64,000 bases of DNA, taken from the NCBI RefSeq assembly GCF_040819555.1, contig NZ_CP161920.1, positions 3,037,001-3,101,000 on the forward strand. Reading direction: 5' to 3'. Position numbers and translations under genes: made by a program. Position 1 is the stretch's first letter. Each line of letters opens with the position of its first letter. Under the pieces are notes generated by a model that had not been told where the DNA came from, did no database searches, and worked only from the letters and a program-made list of their open reading frames with translations. This document shows positions 49,015 through 57,830 of this stretch, one piece after another. The DNA is from Nitratireductor sp. GISD-1A_MAKvit. Its GTDB lineage: Bacteria > Pseudomonadota > Alphaproteobacteria > Rhizobiales > Rhizobiaceae.

Positions 49015-51069
49015 TCACTCCGGCAGCCGGATTTCCTGTCCCGCGCGAAGCAGGTCTGGATTGCGCTGGAGGTCGGGGTTGATCGCCAGAATGTCGCGGA
49101 AGCGTTCACCATCGCCAAGCTGGTCAGCGGCGATGGACCACAGGGTCTCCCCCGGTTTGATTGTGTACATCACATCACCGGCGTCGCCGTTTTCGGGTGC
49201 CTGCGGTTCGGTAGTCCTGTCTTCCGGCTCCGACTCCGGTTCCGGCTCCGGCTCGGTCGCTCCGGCATCAGGCATCGCATCGGTTGCCTGCGCCCCACCC
49301 GTGTCGTCGCCGGTGGAGGATGCCTCGGCAATGCGCTTCGGCTCCTTGTCGGGAAGGCCTTCCTTCAGCTTCTTTTCCACTTCCGCAAGCAGGTCCGGGT
49401 CCGGATCCAGGTCGCGTGCGTGGGCCCACTGATAGGTTGCCTCCAGCTTGCGGCCGGTGCGCCAGTAGGCGTCTCCCAGATGGTCGTTCAAAACCGGGTC
49501 TTCCGGTCGCAGCTGAACCGCCCGCTCCAGTTCCTTCGTTGCCTCTTCGTAGCGGCCGAGCCGATAATGCGCCCACCCAAGAGAATCGACGATATAGCCG
49601 TCATTGGGGCGCAGCTCGACCGCGCGGCTGATCAGCTCAAGCCCTTCCTCAAGCTTCATGTTCATGTCGACCCACGAGTATCCCAGATAGTTCAGCACCT
49701 GAGGCTGATCGGGATAAAGCTCCAGCGCCTTGAAGAAATTCGGCTCCGCCTTGTCCCATTCCTTCAGCCGCTCATAGGCGATGCCGCGCTGATAGAAGAG
49801 GCTCCAGTCCTCGCGCTGCGGCTCACCGATCCGCGTGACGGCTTCATCGTAGACCTCGGCAGCCGAACGATAGTCCTCCTGCACCGCAAAGACCCGGCCC
49901 AGCGAAAGATAGGCGCGGATATCGTCGGGATCTTTCTCGATGGCAGCCTTCAAGAAGCTCTCGGCCTCATCATGCCGGTCGAGGTCGGCCAGGTTCAGCC
50001 CCGTCTGCAGTTCTGCCAGGCGACGCCAGGGCGAGCCCGGTCCAATGCGTTCGTAATAGGCAATTGCCTTTTCCGGCTCGCTCTGCTGTTCGGCCAGCGA
50101 GGCAAGCTGGATCACGATATCGTCATTGTCGGGGCTCAAGGCGAGTGCGTAGTTCAGATAAAGCTTTACGAAGGGCTCACCACCACCCCGATTGAGGGCC
50201 GTGGCGATGTTCAGGAGGATTTCGGCCGCACCCTCGCGCGGGTCGGCAACGGGAAATGCCACCTTTTCATCGGCCTTGATCTTCTGCCGCATGGTAATCG
50301 TGGCCGCACGGCCCGTAATGTAGTTTTCGCCCCTGTCGAGTGTGGCAAGCGCCTTTTCCTTTTCGCCACGCCCGGCCAGCCATGCCGCATAGGCCTCGAT
50401 GCTGCGCATATAGGTGTCGGGGCCGGCCGAAGCGGCGGTCACATCGTCGAGAATGGCCTTGAAGGCCACTTCAGCCGCCTCGTCATCGCCCTCCTGAACA
50501 AGAATGAGAGCGATGTGATAGGATTTGAAAAGCTTGTACCATTCGGGACCGTCAAGGTCCGCGAGCGACTTGACCGCGTCATCAAACGCCCCCTGTCCGG
50601 CCTCGGCCCAGGCCGACATGATGGCCGTGATCAGGCGGTCGAGATCCGATTCGAGAACCAGCTTCAGCCAGTTTTCCGCCTGCGCATAATTTTCGTTGCG
50701 CAATGCATCAACCGCCAGGCCAAGCCGTGAGAAACGCTCCATCTCGGGCACGGATTTGAGGGCGCGGGCGTGCGGCAACGCATCGTCGAAACGCCCCTCC
50801 GCCACGAGCGCAAGCAGCAGGCTCTGCTGGATCGCCAGATTGTCCGGTTCAAATGAGAGCGCCCGCTCGTAATAATCGATGGCACTGTCGAGGTCGTTGT
50901 CCGCTTCAGCGGCCCGACCGGCAAGAAATGCGCCCGAGAACGAAGAGATCGCGATCAGATCTTCGTCATTCGCGCCGCCCCCCTTCGCAAACCCCGCTTG
51001 AGCCGACACTGCAAGAAACCCCGCCAGGCTGACCGTTGCAAACAGTCCCGTTTTGAAGCGTTTTCTCAT
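49015..51069 (-). CDS. Secreted TPR-repeat protein with C-terminal LysM domain
   Basis: 684 residues. Signal peptide MRKRFKTGLFATVSLAGFLAVSAQAGFA. Residues about 40-580 are tetratricopeptide repeats (for example DSAIDYYERALSFEPDNLAIQ and EATKELERAVQLRPEDPVLNDHLGDAYWRTGRKLEATYQWAHA). A Glu/Pro linker follows (TEPEPEPESEPEDR), then a LysM module at the end (VMYTIKPGETLWSIAADQLGDGERFRDILAINPD). It probably sits in the periplasm and binds peptidoglycan through LysM, with TPRs recruiting partners. The linker is encoded by imperfect TCCGGC-type hexamer repeats (49223-49255) that could vary in length. Confidence 0.85.
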   Translation of the reverse strand: MRKRFKTGLFATVSLAGFLAVSAQAGFAKGGGANDEDLIAISSFSGAFLAGRAAEADNDLDSAIDYYERALSFEPDNLAIQQSLLLALVAEGRFDDALPHARALKSVPEMERFSRLGLAVDALRNENYAQAENWLKLVLESDLDRLITAIMSAWAEAGQGAFDDAVKSLADLDGPEWYKLFKSYHIALILVQEGDDEAAEVAFKAILDDVTAASAGPDTYMRSIEAYAAWLAGRGEKEKALATLDRGENYITGRAATITMRQKIKADEKVAFPVADPREGAAEILLNIATALNRGGGEPFVKLYLNYALALSPDNDDIVIQLASLAEQQSEPEKAIAYYERIGPGSPWRRLAELQTGLNLADLDRHDEAESFLKAAIEKDPDDIRAYLSLGRVFAVQEDYRSAAEVYDEAVTRIGEPQREDWSLFYQRGIAYERLKEWDKAEPNFFKALELYPDQPQVLNYLGYSWVDMNMKLEEGLELISRAVELRPNDGYIVDSLGWAHYRLGRYEEATKELERAVQLRPEDPVLNDHLGDAYWRTGRKLEATYQWAHARDLDPDPDLLAEVEKKLKEGLPDKEPKRIAEASSTGDDTGGAQATDAMPDAGATEPEPEPESEPEDRTTEPQAPENGDAGDVMYTIKPGETLWSIAADQLGDGERFRDILAINPDLQRNPDLLRAGQEIRLPE

Positions 51070-51221
51070 CTGCCGACCCGCGGCCTCCTATCCTCGTATC
51101 GTTCTTCTCGCACAAGCGGCTTGGCGGGAATCTCTCCTCACCTTGCAGACAAGCATGGCCTTTTTGCGGAAAGGCATCAACGAGAACTGTCGTCAAGATT
51201 CCTGAATGGCCGAGGCTGGCC

Positions 51222-52235
51222 TCATGTGACGCGGCTTATGCAAAAATCGATCACATCAAGCAGGGCACTTTTTTGCGGCGTGTCCTTCAAGGGTGCCAGC
51301 GCATCGCGGGCGATCTCGCCAAAATGGCGTGCCCGGCCGATCGTGTCGCCAATTGCACCGTGCCTGTTCATCAGTGTCACGGCCTTTTCAAGCGCTGCAT
51401 CATCGGTCTGGTTGTCCTCGATGGCGCTCTTCCAGAAGGCGCGTTCATCGGGGCTGCCACGCCGATAGCTCAAGATGACCGGCAGGGTCACCTTGCCTTC
51501 GCGGAAGTCATCGCCAACATTTTTGCCAAGATCGCTGCTCTTGCCGCCATAATCCAGCGCGTCGTCGATCAGCTGAAAGGCAAGACCGAGATTGGTGCCG
51601 TATGAGCGCAGCGCCGAGCGATCGGTGCGGCTCGCACCGGCCACAACCGGGCCAACCTCTGCGGCGGCCGAAAACAGCGCCGCCGTCTTCGCCTTGATGA
51701 CAGCGAGATATTCGTCTTCCGTCGTTTCCAGATTCTTGGCCACGCTGAGCTGCAATACCTCGCCTTCGGCGATCACCGAGGCCGCTGTCGACAGAATGTC
51801 GAGCGCTTCGAGCGATCCCACCTCGACCATCATGCGGAATGCCTGGCCAAGCAGGAAGTCTCCCACCAGAACACTCGCCTGGTTGCCCCAGATCATGCGG
51901 GCCGTCTTGCGGCCGCGCCGCAGGTCACTCTCATCCACCACATCATCATGCAGCAGCGTGGCAGTGTGCATGAACTCGACGCTGGTGGCGAGCCTGATAT
52001 GCCCGTCACCCGCATAATCGAACATCTGGGCGGCTGCGAGCGTGAGCATGGGACGCAGGCGTTTTCCACCGGAATCGATCAGGTGCTTAGCCAGCTCAGG
52101 AATAAGCTCCACATCGGAGCCTGCCTTCGACAGGATCAGTTCGTTGACGCGCGCCATTTCATCGGCGGTCAACTCCATCAGGCTGGCGATGGAAGCGGCA
52201 CCGCGCTTGCCATCGAGATTCAACACTACACCCAC
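51222..52235 (-). CDS. ispB: Polyprenyl diphosphate synthase (octaprenyl/decaprenyl)
   Basis: Makes the long isoprenoid tail for ubiquinone. 337 residues. First Asp-rich motif LLHDDVVDESDLRRG (DDxxD), second QLIDDALDYGGKSSDLGKNVGDDFREGK. The N-terminal ELAKHLIDSGGKRLRPMLTL has the KRLRP IPP-binding signature. Product chain length cannot be read with confidence; decaprenyl is usual in Hyphomicrobiales. Divergent from DUF2007. The 52236-52507 gap holds a short inverted repeat (TGCCCCT/AGGGGCA, 52393-52414) and no visible gene. Confidence 0.93.
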   Translation of the reverse strand: MGVVLNLDGKRGAASIASLMELTADEMARVNELILSKAGSDVELIPELAKHLIDSGGKRLRPMLTLAAAQMFDYAGDGHIRLATSVEFMHTATLLHDDVVDESDLRRGRKTARMIWGNQASVLVGDFLLGQAFRMMVEVGSLEALDILSTAASVIAEGEVLQLSVAKNLETTEDEYLAVIKAKTAALFSAAAEVGPVVAGASRTDRSALRSYGTNLGLAFQLIDDALDYGGKSSDLGKNVGDDFREGKVTLPVILSYRRGSPDERAFWKSAIEDNQTDDAALEKAVTLMNRHGAIGDTIGRARHFGEIARDALAPLKDTPQKSALLDVIDFCISRVT

Positions 52236-52507
52236 AGATGGTCCTCCAATCGCGGCCAGGCCGGAAACCTAAAGCATCCTGCAGCCAGATGTAATCAACT
52301 GGAACTCGCAAAAATGCAGAATTACAAAAACATAGAGCACGGCCACGCCCTCAGGGCTTGCACGGCACCCTACCACGCTCAGGGCAATCTAGTGCCCCTC
52401 CCCCCGAAGGGGCAAGCGGCGAATGCGCGCGGCCGTTCCCCACACACAGGCTCCCGCGTTCACGAATCCCGTTTACAGGGGCAGCGCAAACTGTCAACGT
52501 CGCGGCC

Positions 52508-52750
52508 ATGTTCGAGCTTATCCGTACCAACGACCCCGTGGTGATTTCATTTGTCGAAAGCCTGCTGCGCGATGCCGGCATCGGGTTTTTCGTGGCAGAC
52601 CAGAACATGAGCATTCTGGAAGGATCGCTGGGCATTCTGCCGAAGCGTGTCCTCATCGATGAAGATGACCGGGCCAGGGCATTCCGGATCCTGGAAGATG
52701 CGGGCATCGAGCATGAACTTCGGCAATACGACAACGACAACAATGGCTGA
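52508..52750 (+). CDS. DUF2007 family protein
   Basis: 80 residues, one small domain: MFELIRTNDPVVISFVESLLRDAGIGFFVADQNMSILEGSLGILPKRVLIDEDDRARAFRILEDAG. This is the putative signal-transducing DUF2007 fold (PII-like alpha/beta), function unknown. It overlaps the following methyltransferase gene by 8 bases (ATG 52743 inside its last codons), a conserved coupling in rhizobia. Confidence 0.9.
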   Translation: MFELIRTNDPVVISFVESLLRDAGIGFFVADQNMSILEGSLGILPKRVLIDEDDRARAFRILEDAGIEHELRQYDNDNNG

Positions 52751-53525
52751 AATCCTCACCGACGCAGGCTACAGCGTCGATTCCTTCCACCGTGATGCCT
52801 TTCGCCTGGTCCAGCCCACCGGTCGTGGACACCGCTCCGGCGTGGATGCCATGCTTCTGGCCGCAGCACTCCCGCATGGCATTACCGGTTCCGTTGCCGA
52901 TCTCGGTGCGGGTGCGGGTGCAGCCGGGTTCGCCGTTGCGAGCCGCTGCCCTCACGCAAACATCACACTTGTCGAAAACGCACCCGAAATGACCGACTGC
53001 GCCCGGCGCAGTATCGCTCTTGCCGAAAACCGCCCGTTCCACGATCGGGTGCGCCTGCTTGAAGCCGATGTGACACTCAGGGGAAGTGAGCGGGAGGCGG
53101 CGGGCCTTCACCGCGACAGCTTTTCTGCCGCGATCATGAACCCGCCATTCAACAGCGCCAGCGACCGTGCGACCCCGGACCCCTTGAAAAGGGCAGCCCA
53201 TGTCATGGCCGAAGATCTGTTCGAGACATGGCTGCGCACTGCAGCAGCCATCGTCCGACCCGAGGGGCTTTTGGCGCTGATTGCGCGGCCCGCCTCATTG
53301 ATGAGCATCCTTTCGGCACTTGAGGGCCGCTTCGGCGGCGCCCGCATCGTGCCCGTCCACGGAAGGGCCGAACGCCCGGCAATTCGCATCCTGCTGCGCG
53401 CTCAAAAAGGCAATCGCGCCGGATTGACGCTGGAGCCCGCCCTTGTCCTGCGCGACCGCGAGAACCGCGTGACGGAGCGTGCGGAGGCGCTTACCAATGG
53501 TCGTGCGGCGCTTTTTGGTGATTGA
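52743..53525 (+). CDS. TrmN6-like tRNA (adenine-N6)-methyltransferase family
   Basis: 260 residues. SAM motif SVADLGAGAGAAGFAVASRCP, acidic motif II in ITLVENAPEM, and the amino-methyltransferase motif NPPFNSASD near residue 137, as in E. coli YfiC (m6A37 of tRNA1Val). The opening TDAGYSVDSFHRDAFRLVQPTGRGHRSGVDAMLLAAALP is typical of the alphaproteobacterial branch. RNA target is inferred, not shown. Start ATG 52743 overlaps DUF2007. Confidence 0.87.
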   Translation: MAEILTDAGYSVDSFHRDAFRLVQPTGRGHRSGVDAMLLAAALPHGITGSVADLGAGAGAAGFAVASRCPHANITLVENAPEMTDCARRSIALAENRPFHDRVRLLEADVTLRGSEREAAGLHRDSFSAAIMNPPFNSASDRATPDPLKRAAHVMAEDLFETWLRTAAAIVRPEGLLALIARPASLMSILSALEGRFGGARIVPVHGRAERPAIRILLRAQKGNRAGLTLEPALVLRDRENRVTERAEALTNGRAALFGD

Positions 53526-53608
53526 ACCGGCTTCGCCATTGCACGTCGCGCGCAAATGCCTACATGCTTTCGAACCACACCGACACGCATTCAGGAGCGA
53601 CCTAGCCC

Positions 53609-54485
53609 TTGCGACGCCTTTTCAGCCGTCTTCTTCCCAAAAGCCTGCGCAGCAACGCCGTCACCATACCTGTGGTCCGGCTGTCCGGTGCGATCATGCC
53701 ATCGAACAGCGCCTTTCGTCAGAACCTGTCGCTCGCCACAACCGCGGCCGTGCTCGAAAAGGCCTTTGCCAATTCCGATGCCCCCGCCGTCGCCATTTCC
53801 ATCAATTCGCCGGGCGGTTCACCCGTGCAGTCGCGTCTGATATTCCGCCGCATACGTGATCTGGCACAGGAAAAAGGCAAGAAGGTCTTTGTCTTCGTCG
53901 AGGATGTCGCGGCCTCCGGTGGCTACATGATCGCGGCAGCCGGCGACGAGATCATCGCCGACCCCTCCTCAATCGTCGGCTCGATCGGTGTCGTGTCGGC
54001 CGGTTTCGGTTTTCAGGAACTGATCAGCAAGATCGGCGTTGAACGCCGCGTCCATACGGCCGGCCAGAACAAGGCGATCCTCGACCCCTTTCAGCCCGAG
54101 AAACCGGAAGATGTCGAGCGCCTGAAGGCCCTCCAGCTCGACATGCACGAGATGTTCATCGATCTCGTGAAGGAACGCCGTGGTGCAAAACTGCCGGATG
54201 ATCCCGAGCTCTTCACCGGTGCCTTCTGGACAGGCAAGCGCGCGCTCGATCTGGGCCTGGTGGACGCTCTGGGCGACATGCGTTCCGTGCTCAAGGAACG
54301 GTATGGCAAGAAGACGAAGCTTGCCCTCATTACCCAGCCAAAGGGGCTGTTCGGGCGCAGGCTCGGCATTTCGAGCAGCGCCACGGCCCCTGCCCGATCT
54401 CGGCGCCAGCCTTGCCGGCAACGCCGCCTCGGGCCTTCTGGCAGCGGCCGAGGAACAGGCGCTCTGGCGTCGCTATGGGCTTTGA
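53609..54485 (+). CDS. S49 family serine peptidase, SppA/SohB-like (frameshift at 54385-54390)
   Basis: About 291 residues after repair. Start TTG 53609 with AGGAG 11 bases upstream. Serine in VFVEDVAASGGYMIAAAGDEI and the general-base Lys in RRVHTAGQNKAILDPFQPEKPEDV match the Ser-Lys dyad of the S49 family. The ISINSPGGSPVQSRLI segment forms the oxyanion region. No clear signal peptide, so the cytoplasmic or membrane-peripheral short form. At GGCCCC 54385-54390 one C is extra; restored, the end reads LPDLGASLAGNAASGLLAAAEEQALWRRYGL. Degrades cleaved signal peptides in characterised members. Confidence 0.9.
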
Positions 54486-54536
54486 CCTGACGGCCCACCG
54501 GGATAAACTCGGGGCTGGAGAACCGGAGGATCGACA

Positions 54537-54722
54537 ATGCCGCAACTGATCTTCTTTGCCGTGGTGGGTGCTGTTGCCTATTTCGGCTACCGCAGGCTCG
54601 TGCGCGAAGCCGAACGCGTTACGGCCAAGGCCCGCCGTGCACGCAAGGAAGCGGCCAATGGCAGCATGGGAACACTGGTCTTCGACCCTGAAACCGGCGA
54701 ATACCGCGTTCCCAAGGACTAG
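54537..54722 (+). CDS. Small single-helix membrane protein
   Basis: 61 residues: one N-terminal helix (MPQLIFFAVVGAVAYFGYRRL), a basic amphipathic stretch (EAERVTAKARRARKEAANG) and a short C-terminal motif LVFDPETGEYRVPKD. The last motif recurs in small conserved hypothetical proteins of rhizobia. Function unknown. Ribosome site GGAGGATCGACA before ATG 54537. Sits between the S49 peptidase and ispE, same strand. Confidence 0.75.
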   Translation: MPQLIFFAVVGAVAYFGYRRLVREAERVTAKARRARKEAANGSMGTLVFDPETGEYRVPKD

Positions 54723-54736
54723 GATCTCACCCTCGC

Positions 54737-55636
54737 ATGGTCTCGCACGGCAGCATGGCCGCCCCGGCCAAGGTCAATCTCGCGCTGCATGTCACGGGGC
54801 GGCGTGCAGATGGCTTTCACCTGCTCGATACGCTCGTCGCCTTCACCCGTCACGGCGATTTGCTGGAGGTGGAGGAAAGCGCGGAAGACACGCTGATCGT
54901 CTCGGGCCATTACGCAGCGCATGTGCCCATCGGCGAGAGCAATCTCGTCACCCGCGCCCGCGATCTTCTTCGGGAGGTCTTTGGCGGTGAGGCCCGCGCT
55001 CCCGTCACGCTCCACCTTGAAAAGAACCTGCCCGTCGCTTCCGGCATTGGCGGCGGTTCTGCCGATGCCGCCGCAGCGCTGCGCCTGCTTGCCCGGCACT
55101 GGGAAATCGACATCGCCGACCGGCAGCTTGCGCAGCTGGGCCTTCGCCTTGGTGCAGACATTCCCATGTGTCTTGCATCGCGGCCGCTGATCGCCCGCGG
55201 CATCGGCGAAAACCTTCAAACCCTGTCGCGCTTCCCGACCCTCCACCTGGTTCTGGTCAACCCGAACATTCCGCTCTCGACCCCGGCAGTGTTTTCTCAG
55301 CTTGAAAAACGCGAAAACACCGCGCTTCCGGTGCTGCAGGATCTGCCCGACACTGCCTCCGCGGCCCAATGGCTGTCCGCGGCACGCAACGACCTTGAAG
55401 CTCCAGCCCGCCTTCTGGTGCCGCAGATCGCCGAGGTTCTGAAGCGTCTTGTCCAGACCGGCGCCATGATAGCGCGCATGTCCGGTTCCGGCGCCACCTG
55501 CTTCGGCCTCTTCCCCTCCGCGCCGTTGGCCGAACGCGCGCGGTCATCCCTTGCCGAGGAACATCCCGACTGGTTTGTTCTTGCCACCCAAACCCAAGCT
55601 GCGGATCAGGCCGATGCCCACCATGCCACAACGTGA
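54737..55636 (+). CDS. ispE: 4-diphosphocytidyl-2-C-methyl-D-erythritol kinase
   Basis: GHMP kinase of the MEP isoprenoid pathway. 299 residues. Substrate motif APAKVNLALHVTGRRADGFHLLDTLV; ATP-binding LPVASGIGGGSADAAAALR; C-terminal MSGSGATCFGLF. Start ATG 54737 (MVSHGSMAAPAKVNL); ATG 54755 is possible. Its last codons overlap the start of moaB by 23 bases. Works with dxs and ispH, also in this window. Confidence 0.95.
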   Translation: MVSHGSMAAPAKVNLALHVTGRRADGFHLLDTLVAFTRHGDLLEVEESAEDTLIVSGHYAAHVPIGESNLVTRARDLLREVFGGEARAPVTLHLEKNLPVASGIGGGSADAAAALRLLARHWEIDIADRQLAQLGLRLGADIPMCLASRPLIARGIGENLQTLSRFPTLHLVLVNPNIPLSTPAVFSQLEKRENTALPVLQDLPDTASAAQWLSAARNDLEAPARLLVPQIAEVLKRLVQTGAMIARMSGSGATCFGLFPSAPLAERARSSLAEEHPDWFVLATQTQAADQADAHHATT

Positions 55637-56169
55637 CTTCATCCCCGTCCGCTTTGCCGTTCTCACCGTCTCCGACACGCGTGGAATGGAAGATGACCGT
55701 TCCGGCCAGACGCTTGCAGAACGAATAGAATCAGCGGGGCACACGCTGGCCGACCGCCGGATCGTTGCCGACGACGTCTCCGCCATCCGACAGGCTGTCA
55801 GACTGTGGTGCGCGGATGCCGGCATCGATGCCATCATCACAACGGGCGGAACCGGCCCTGACCGGACGCGATGTTTCGCCCGAGGCACTGGAGCCGCTCT
55901 TCGACAAGCGCATGGACGGCTTCTCCCAGGTCTTTCACCGCATCTCCTACGAAAAGATCGGCACCTCCACGGTTCAGTCCCGCGCCACCGCCGGCCTGAT
56001 CGACCAGACCTTCGTGTTCGTCCTGCCCGGCTCCACCGGCGCCTGCCGGGATGCCTGGGATGGCATCCTCAGGGACCAGTTCGACTACCGCCACATGCCG
56101 TGCAATTTCGTGGAGATCATGCCGCGTCTTGCCGAACATCTGAAACGCGGCGGCGGCAAGTCCGCCTGA
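55614..56169 (+). CDS. moaB: Molybdenum cofactor biosynthesis protein MoaB (frameshift at 55854-55858)
   Basis: MogA/MoaB fold, involved in molybdopterin adenylation. About 184 residues after one C is removed at GGCCC 55854-55858. First part FIPVRFAVLTVSDTRGMEDDRSGQTLAERI; the break falls in the key loop DAIITTGGTGLTGRDVSPEALEPL; the second part ends ATAGLIDQTFVFVLPGSTGACRDAWDGIL. Both substrate-binding loops (TTGGTG and PGST) are present once joined. Starts inside the end of ispE. Confidence 0.92.
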
Positions 56170-56352
56170 TCCCGGCTTAACCTCGAAAGCGTCTCAGCAA
56201 GCGCCCCGGCGCGCGCGCAGACTGGAGCCCGCGCTGCGTGTGCTTCCGCGCCGCGACAATACAGGCCACCGACTTCCTGTCCCCTGATCACGCCCCCTCA
56301 AGAAACCGCGCATCTGTGGAAAGATCGTGGACCAATCTGCCACGCTGCAAAA

Positions 56353-56367
56353 GTTCTTGCTTTGTTC
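56353..56367 (+). promoter_or_regulatory. LexA (SOS) box, alphaproteobacterial type
   Basis: GTTCTTGCTTTGTTC: GTTC at 56353-56356, seven bases, GTTC at 56364-56367, exactly the GTTC-N7-GTTC consensus of alphaproteobacterial LexA. A third GTTC follows at 56374-56377. It is about 105 bases before the radical SAM start, inside the 304-base gap 56170-56473 in which I see no other gene. Confidence 0.65.
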
Positions 56368-56473
56368 CACTTTGTTCGATAGGAATAGATTCATCAACGG
56401 CGATGCTGATTCCGTTTTCCACCTGTTCCCGCGTCCGAGAAACCGGCCACATCGCCCAGGCACGGAGTGTCCC

Positions 56474-57628
56474 ATGGATCAGATGAACAGAGCAGACGCG
56501 GTTGCCTTCAATGGCGGTGGTGCCGCGATGGCCAATACGGTGATTGACCGGTCCGGCATCCGCATCGATACGGAGCGCAGGCGAGGTCGGGCTGCGGGCA
56601 TCAACCCGTCGGGCCGCTATGAGCCCGTTTCCCGCCACGTGTTCGACGATGGCTGGGGCTCGATCGAGGAATTGCCGCCCTTCAAGACAGAAGTGCAGGT
56701 GGAAAAGCCGCGCAGCATCATCACGCGCAACACCTCCCCGGACATTTCCTTCGACCGCTCGATCAACCCCTATCGGGGCTGTGAGCATGGCTGCGTCTAT
56801 TGTTTTGCGCGGCCCAGCCACGCCTATATGGGGCTATCCGCCGGCCTGGATTTCGAGGCGAAACTGTTTGCCAAGCCGGATGCCGCGCGTCTTCTCGAAC
56901 GCGAGATTTCAAAACCCGGCTATCAGCCCCGCACCATTGCCATCGGCACCAACACCGACCCCTATCAGCCCATCGAGAAGAAATACCGCATCATGCGTGA
57001 AATCCTCGAAGTGCTGGAAGCCCATGGGCATCCCGTCGGGATTGTTACCAAGTCTGCGCTTGTTCTGCGGGACATGGACATCCTGTCCCGCATGGCCGAA
57101 CAGGGTCTTGCCAAGGTGGCCCTGTCCGTCACCACGCTCGACCGCAAGCTGGCGCGCACCATGGAACCGAGAGCGGCCACCCCGCCGCGCCGGCTTGAGA
57201 CCCTGCGCGCCCTCTCCGAGGCAGGCATACCCACGTCGGTGATGCTTGGCCCCGTCATCCCCGGGCTCACCGACTGCGAGATCGAGCGCATTCTGGAATC
57301 GGCTGCCACAGCCGGTGCACGGGAGGCCGGCTACATCATCCTGCGCCTGCCGCTTGAGGTCAGCCCGATCTTCAAGGAGTGGCTTCTGCGCCATGCCCCC
57401 GATCGCTACCGACATGTCCTCTCGCTCATCCGCTCCATGCGCGGCGGCAAGGATTATGACGCCGAGTGGGGCAAACGCATGAAGGGCACCGGCCCCTATG
57501 CCTGGCAGATTGGCCGCCGTTTCGAGATCGCAGCCAAAAGGCTGGGGCTCAACCGGGAAAAGCGCAAGCTGAGAACGGACCTGTTCAAGCCATCACAGCC
57601 GGGAGGCGAGCAGCTCCTGCTCCTGTGA
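56474..57628 (+). CDS. SplB-like radical SAM protein (PA0069 family)
   Basis: 384 residues. Radical SAM cluster motif CEHGCVYC near residues 98-105 (C-x3-C-x2-C) in SINPYRGCEHGCVYCFARPSHAYMGLSAGLDFE, then IGTNTDPYQPIEKKY and LRLPLEVSPIFKEWL. This is the COG1533 group related to spore photoproduct lyase, annotated as the PA0069 family; the actual reaction is unknown. An upstream LexA box fits a DNA-repair role. Start ATG 56474 (MDQMNRADAVAF). Confidence 0.9.
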   Translation: MDQMNRADAVAFNGGGAAMANTVIDRSGIRIDTERRRGRAAGINPSGRYEPVSRHVFDDGWGSIEELPPFKTEVQVEKPRSIITRNTSPDISFDRSINPYRGCEHGCVYCFARPSHAYMGLSAGLDFEAKLFAKPDAARLLEREISKPGYQPRTIAIGTNTDPYQPIEKKYRIMREILEVLEAHGHPVGIVTKSALVLRDMDILSRMAEQGLAKVALSVTTLDRKLARTMEPRAATPPRRLETLRALSEAGIPTSVMLGPVIPGLTDCEIERILESAATAGAREAGYIILRLPLEVSPIFKEWLLRHAPDRYRHVLSLIRSMRGGKDYDAEWGKRMKGTGPYAWQIGRRFEIAAKRLGLNREKRKLRTDLFKPSQPGGEQLLLL

Positions 57629-57670
57629 TCGCCACGGGGTCTTCACCCCTGCGGCTCACCCTCCAGCTTA

Positions 57671-57688
57671 CGCCGCAGATCTGCGGCG
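57671..57688. repeat. Perfect 18-base palindrome
   Basis: CGCCGCAGATCTGCGGCG, fully self-complementary, 43 bases after the radical SAM stop codon. Third-party function unknown; part of a run of inverted repeats before rnhB. Confidence 0.6.
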
Positions 57689-57731
57689 CACCCATCCCGT
57701 CCGGCTTCCCATCCCCGTGGGCCGACGGTAG

Positions 57732-57764
57732 CTTCCCGGCTTTTCCGCCCCTTGAGCCGGGAAG
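57732..57764. repeat. Inverted repeat between the radical SAM gene and rnhB
   Basis: Arms CTTCCCGGC (57732-57740) and GCCGGGAAG (57756-57764), nine perfect pairs with a 15-base loop. It lacks a T tract, so it is a weak candidate terminator for the upstream gene. Confidence 0.55.
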
Positions 57765-57772
57765 ACCTTGCG

Positions 57773-57830
57773 GAGAATCGGAACCGATGCGAGCATCGCC
57801 GCACCATGGCTCGCACGCGTTCCGATTCTC
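57773..57830 (+). repeat. Long hairpin enclosing the rnhB start codon
   Basis: Outer arms GAGAATCGGAAC (57773-57784) and GTTCCGATTCTC (57819-57830), perfect over 12 bases. Inner arms TGCGAGC (57788-57794) and GCTCGCA (57809-57815) after a 3x3 internal loop. The terminal loop 57795-57808 ends with the rnhB ATG (57806-57808). In mRNA this fold would present the start codon in a loop but sequester the upstream region. Confidence 0.6.

Noticed and set aside
49223..49255. Repeated TCCGGC units as a CRISPR or minisatellite
   Set aside because: They are in-frame codons for the Glu/Pro linker of the TPR-LysM protein, with no spacer structure.
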